A DNA stretch of 64,000 nucleotides, from assembly GCF_027744825.2 (NCBI RefSeq), contig NC_071336.1:18782501-18846500 (forward strand). The letters are read 5' to 3'. Both the position numbers and the translations under genes were made by a program. The number at the start of each line of letters is the position of its first letter. Position 1 is the first letter of the stretch. Under the pieces are notes generated by a model. The model worked only from the letters and a program-made list of their open reading frames with translations, searched no databases and was not told the origin of the DNA. The DNA is from Synchiropus splendidus. Taxonomy: Eukaryota > Chordata > Actinopteri > Syngnathiformes > Callionymidae. Shown piece by piece: positions 59,360-64,000 of this stretch.

Positions 59360-60080
59360 TATTGAAGACAATTGGAGGTGATTTTCAACTTTTTTCGTCC
59401 ATGAAAAGTTCAACTCTGAACCAATGGGATGACACAAAAAAGCACATCAATGTCAAAGGAGTCGCTCATGAATTATGTAACTTAATTGGATTGAGGCAGA
59501 CAGACACTGAACACCTCAGCCAGGGTGGTCAACGGCTGCAAAAGGCCCAGGTGTCTTTTTCGATTAGGGACCAGCATGTCTCCTGTCGACCGGCGAGCTC
59601 TGCTCTTTATTGATTAATGACATTCATTTATTAGGGAAGCGAGGCCACGACTCGCGTTAAAAGCTCTATTAATCAACTTTCACTGTCGGCTTATGAAGCT
59701 TTGCTCAGGTAAAGGCCACGACAATCACGGCTCGACTGCATCCACCCGGTTTTCTCGACCGTTGCCAAGCAGAAATGAAATCTTCCTTATTTGCAAAACC
59801 TCCACTTTAGTGACATATTTCACCAGGATCAGATGGACATCTTTTATCTTGTCAAAGTGAGAGCCGCGCACTCGACATCATTCACGGTCAAACCGATTAG
59901 AAAAATGAAGCACGAGAGCTGCAAGTACATCTACTGCTTTCATGATTGTAGCGGAAAATGCCCCACGGCAGCCGATACATCAGAGACAAATCAACAATAT
60001 TATATTAAGTTGAGAACAAATGAAAGGCTAAAGCACTGCAGGCAAGGCCACAATGGATTTCAACTCTCACCACCCTGAAC
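59360..60080. promoter_or_regulatory. Homeodomain-word-rich block with an inverted PBX/HOX pair
   Basis: TGATTAAT occurs at 59611-59618 (plus) and 59668-59675 (minus), 50 bp apart edge to edge. CATTCATTTATTAGG follows the first and CTTAATTGGATTG lies upstream near 59481. Frames of 83 and 95 codons (59362-59613, 59791-60078) cross the block; the second reads smoothly but shows no domain I know. The motif content resembles the 57.0-57.7 kb block. Likely regulatory, unproven. Confidence 0.42.
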
Positions 60081-60630
60081 ATGGGTATTATTTCCCTGTG
60101 ACTCCAGACATTTATAACACTTTAAATCCTGCTTTTCAAAATCCACCATTGATCATAATTTGTGAGGGCTTTGGTGAACACAGTATTTATTTCCAAATCA
60201 TTTTAACTGCAACTTTAATACATGCTTCAGGGGCTGGTTGTAACTCATAACCTGCTACTTACACTGTCACTATTCAAGACACGACGGTGAATTTGCTTTG
60301 ACTTCCACATCCGCCTCTTGTCATGGGATACGTCATGTCACGAGATGCAATTCTGGATGAAGATGGTTGTCAAGATGCCATTCCATCACAGATAAAACTT
60401 AAACTGAGCAACTTGAACTTCAAATTGCATGGGACACAACCAGATAGAAATCTTTAACATCAACAATTATTTTATTTTAAAAAAAAAAAGATAGATCCAG
60501 TCTTTTCCATCTTTCTGTTCGCAACCATAAATCGAATTGCTTAAATGAGGTTGTTTATTTTGGCTATTTTGTTACCATATCTAATTGTATTGCATCCCAC
60601 AATATATCTTTCATTAAAGCACATTGTATG
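60081..60630. other. Non-coding DNA, no feature recognised
   Basis: AT-rich sequence with an A-run at about 60479-60489. Confidence 0.5.
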
Positions 60631-60632
60631 CA

Positions 60633-61060
60633 TATGTGATGTGTGACAAAAGGGTGTCGGCAAGGATTAGGCCAGCAATGTTGTATGGTTTGGAAACAGT
60701 GGCACTGAGGAACAGAAAGGAGGCAGAGCTGGAGGTAGCAGAGATGAAGATGCTGAGCTTCTCTCTGGGAGTGAACAGGATGGATAGGATCAGGAGCCAG
60801 TAGATCAGAAGGACAGCACATGTCAGGTGTTTAGGAGACAAAGTCAGAGAGGCTAGATGGAGATGGTTTGGACATGTACAGAGGAGAGAGAGCCAGTACA
60901 TTGGTAGGAAGATGTTGAGGTTGGAACTGCCAGGCAGAAGGTGGAGAGGAAGGCCAAAGAGGAGATTTATGGACGTGGTGAAGGAGGACATGAGGTTTGT
61001 AGTTTTGAGAGAAGAGGTAGCAGAGGACAGGGTGAGATGGACGAGGATGATCCGCTGTGG
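60633..61060 (+). mobile_element. LINE fragment: C-terminal part of a reverse-transcriptase polyprotein, broken
   Basis: One plus-strand frame carries, in order, RPAMLYGLETVALRNRKEAE, LGVNRMDRIRSQ, an in-frame TAG, then WRWFGHVQRRES and GRPKRRFMDVVKEDM and EDRVRWTRMIRCG. This is the thumb/C-terminal region of a non-LTR retrotransposon reverse transcriptase, very common in fish. The TAG stands where relatives have a sense codon, usually Y. About nine or ten codons before RPAMLYG, present in relatives, are missing without a frame change. The palm domain (YADD) is absent, so the copy is 5'-truncated and dead. The 159-codon frame on the minus strand is its antisense shadow. Confidence 0.85.
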
Positions 61061-62225
61061 CCTGATGTGGATATTGTGTCCAATCCCACCCATTGTAGCT
61101 CAAGTCACATATATGATGATGACCCTGAGAACTGTATATTTTGTGTACGTTAGGATACAGATTTTAAAACACTAACTGAAGGCACATTTTTATTTTGGCA
61201 TTAAACTGAATCCCATTACATCTTGTTTGCCCTGGGTCTTCCCTGGCGTCCGCCACCTCTCTGGGAATCTATTCTGTTTGCAGGATGGTTCGTTTGGAGA
61301 GACACAAATGCATGAAACTCCATGTGCCACAACACAGTGTTAGGCATCTGGGACAGATAAAAAACAGGAGTATTTAAGGACTGCCCCAAATTTTTGGGAT
61401 GCGCGGTTACCCTTTTGCAATCTTATACCTTTGTTGCAATCGGTTCAACTTGTATTGCAATGCTGCTTTTAGAATATTGTCATCACTATTCATGATAACT
61501 CATTATTTTACCATGTTAAAATAGATTTTTTTTTTTTCAGGAACCGTCCTATTAGTCTCACCTCATTCTCAGTTCTAATAAATTACTTTTAAGATAATCT
61601 CGGTCTTTTACCTGACGAAACCATATGCTTGTTCTGATGTAATCAATTACGTCTTTGGAGGTAAAGGTGAAAGGTCAGAGATGCTTGTGAACACGCTGCT
61701 ATCTAGTTAGGATCAGGATGTGTTTTCCCTGCGGATTGAACCCAGTGTCACTGACAGGAACAAGGTCAAAGGAAGTCTGCTGATCTCAATGCACCGGGGA
61801 CATGAACACTCTGTCGCACTAAAATGGCTAAATGAAAACATGACATGGAAAAAAGCTGCTGTCTTTTTATGTTCCCTGTAAACTGGTGCAACGTAGCTTT
61901 ACTGGAAATTTACATGGTGCTTTTTTTGCAGCTAGGCTGCTTAAACGATGAAGAGGGGTGACTATATTAAGATTCACGGTAGCTCAACCCTCCAAAACAT
62001 GTTATTATATTTTTTTGTTTTCGAGGATTAGTTCTTACACAAACGGTGACTGCTCTTTTGTCCATTGAATGCACTGGCAACATTTTCTAAGCGCAGTACC
62101 CAAAGACGGAGCAGACGCAGCGTGCACAGCAGAGTGATGCTCTGCCTTTTATTTTAACCTTTTCTGGTGTCACAGAACAAGGAAATGAGCATGTGAAATA
62201 AACACTGCTTTTCAGTCTGACCTGC
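61061..62225. other. Non-coding DNA, possible small regulatory block at its start
   Basis: About 61200-61330 is unique and mixed (GGCGTCCGCCACC, GGGAATCTATTC) and might be a small conserved element. The remainder is plain with T-runs near 61532. Confidence 0.4.
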
Positions 62226-62229
62226 CGCA

Positions 62230-62680
62230 CCACGGAGCCATTGTTCACGCTAACCTTTATCTTTCATTTACCTGCCTTGACAAACGTGCTCCTGCTGCAG
62301 CACGCACGGCTGACCTGCGAATCCCTAATGTCCCGTGATGATCAGGGGACAATCCACTGGTTTGTCAAAAGCTGACTCCAGCAATAGAGCCTTGTTAGAT
62401 TGAGATGCTCAATCAGGGGAGCGGTGGAGAGCCGGCGCAGGTCCAGAGTGGTGATTACCCGGCCCAGGCTGTCCAAAGCCGGTGAAACGTTCCACCTCAC
62501 CGCAGGAGGCCCTCTGACATTCAAGCCTGCATTTTCTGAATCAGTCTTGAGTGATTAGGGCAGCGACAGGCAAAAGGACAGATCAAACAATTATTCCTCT
62601 TCCCCCTCCCCTCTGTCCCTCTGACATGTGGCAGGGCAAGAAGAATTACAGCCATTTTAATCAGTTGTAATAGAACAGAA
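62230..62680. promoter_or_regulatory. Regulatory-looking non-coding block
   Basis: Unique GC-richer sequence followed by ATCAAACAATTATTCC near 62582, a pyrimidine tract near 62598 and CATTTTAATCAGTTGTAAT near 62654. A 60-codon antisense frame has no domain. Candidate by texture. Confidence 0.28.
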
Positions 62681-63633
62681 CATTTGGGACTCATCTCTTC
62701 TAAACAGTTTCTTTTCTTTTTTTACCATTTGTAAGAAATCTGCGTTTCTTTCATGTCAATTTTTGTTTGTTTTTCTGTGATAAAGAGGTCACTGCAATAT
62801 AAAAAAACAAACATTAAAACCCTGTATTGTCTTTCCTCTGGGCTTCACCTAGTGTTTACCACTTTTGACAACCTCAGTGAGCAGCACACCAGTCTCCTCC
62901 TGTAGACCAAAAACACAGAGAGGTTGAGTAATGACCAACCAACCACCCCAAATAGGATTCCTCATCACTAAAGCTGCATAGTATCAAAAATGGACAGGCA
63001 ATCGTCCATCATGATTTTGTCACTGTTGCGATATCTCGGGGTCATTGCCAGCATGAACACACAAAGACTGTTTGGTGTTTTACTGTGCTGTTTCCTCAGA
63101 CAGTGTGCATGTGTCTCATGCCGCCATGCATCGATTGACATATAGGTCTCAAACAAACAAGGAAAGACACAGTCAAACTTCAAAAACCTTACTTTCTTAA
63201 CTACAATTTTCATTACTTGGGACGGTAGGTAGTCAACCCCTTGATGTAGAATGCTTTTTTTGGCGGTTGCAGACCGATGCTTACACCAGCTCTCTCTCTT
63301 TAAAAGGTCTTCTACCGGACTGAGCACATTGGCCAACAATGTGATGGAAACAATTTGGCGCCATTTGGATGCACTCTGCGATACAGGGTTACGATAATGA
63401 AATTAAGAGTCAGCGTCAAAATGAACTTATACACATGAAGACATACAAGGATCAGTGACATCATATTGATTGGCAACCATAAAATAATTGATCTCAACAA
63501 CATTTACATTCAAATTTAATTCATAGGCAACTTTACAAGGGCAAAACTGTTCATTTTACAACCCTATCGAATACTTTTCAGCGGGAAATATACACTAATT
63601 ATATATATATTATTAAACCCTTCATTCTCCCAC

Positions 63634-63646
63634 ATTTGCATAATTA
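63634..63646. promoter_or_regulatory. Octamer fused to a homeodomain core
   Basis: ATTTGCAT (63634-63641, exact octamer on the minus strand) runs directly into AATTA. POU proteins with a separate homeodomain contact such extended words. The surroundings are plain AT-rich sequence, so chance is a fair explanation. Confidence 0.3.
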
Positions 63647-63843
63647 CGATCCTTGTTTTCATTTCCAACAGCCTTGAAATTTGCCACAAGAAGCACACTT
63701 AACAGGTCGGGCTTCCTTCGAATTTTGAATTTCAATAGGATGGCATTTACATAATATTCCACTGTACTATTGTTTGTTGTTTGCTGCTGTGTCGTTGTAG
63801 CTGCAGGGACTTAGAGCAGTAAACATTAGTCAGCATGAAGGCA

Positions 63844-63859
63844 AGAGAGAGAGAGAGAG
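63844..63859. repeat. (AG)n microsatellite
   Basis: Eight perfect AG units. Confidence 0.9.
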
Positions 63860-64000
63860 CAGAGGGTGTGGAAGATTTTCTCTCACTCATTCGACTCAGC
63901 AGCCGCCCACCTGAAACAACAGACGTAAACCCTGCTCCAAGCGCTTATGCAGACTCGCATCTTATTTGGAAAAGTGGAGTAGCTCTTGTACACGGATTAT

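Larger units (their letters stand above)
62681..64000. other. Non-coding DNA
   Basis: AT-rich sequence with a GA array and a POU/homeodomain word listed separately. The 123-codon minus-strand frame at 62968-63339 shows no domain. Confidence 0.5.

Noticed and set aside
60614..61093. 159-codon minus-strand frame, the longest in the window
   Set aside because: It is the antisense of the LINE reverse-transcriptase fragment on the plus strand.

Overview
The window reads as vertebrate nuclear DNA, most probably from a ray-finned (teleost) fish. Three things point that way: decayed pieces of repeat families that I know mainly from fish genomes, dense short microsatellites with AT-rich low-complexity tracts, and no tightly packed reading frames, Shine-Dalgarno sites or operons. 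I could not place it in a species or a named locus.

I find no convincing protein-coding gene, exon, tRNA, rRNA or CRISPR array. The open frames are short and overlapping, and none shows a family I recognise except two that are ends of LINE reverse-transcriptase polyproteins. The longest open frames have trivial causes: one of 159 codons is the antisense of a LINE piece, and one of 144 codons runs through a 102-bp AT microsatellite. The best description is intergenic DNA or part of a very large intron, resembling a gene desert of the kind that flanks developmental regulators.

Layout. From 1 to 9 kb: mostly featureless AT-rich sequence with three small regulatory-looking blocks and a possible reverse-transcriptase relic near 8.9 kb. 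From 10 to 17 kb: several regulatory-looking blocks, including a SOX/POU composite near 11.87 kb, an inverted GATA pair near 13.3 kb, a perfect GC-rich hairpin at 15.72 kb and two G-quadruplex-type runs near 17 kb. From 17 to 25.7 kb: mainly plain sequence with regulatory-looking blocks at 20.2, 24.4 and 25.0 kb, a DNA-transposon relic at 21.3 kb and another repeat piece at 25.6 kb. From 26 to 36 kb: microsatellites, blocks at 28.5, 32.2 and 34.9 kb, a local family of duplicated segments (33.4, 34.1 and inverted at 35.7 kb) and CTCF-like words. From 37 to 42 kb: blocks separated by a palindromic Tigger-like element. From 44 to 51 kb: a DNA-transposon relic, a long AT array, an RFX-type X-box palindrome, a LINE end and poly(A)/poly(T) tracts. 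From 54 to 61 kb: three copies or part-copies of one dispersed repeat, two blocks carrying PBX/HOX words and a LINE 3' piece. The last 3 kb is mostly plain.

The regulatory-looking blocks alternate with decayed repeats and AT-rich filler. That pattern fits an array of long-range enhancers around a developmental gene outside the window. It is an inference from texture and motif words; no alignment was possible. I found no new enzymatic, defence or mobile system, and I say so plainly.
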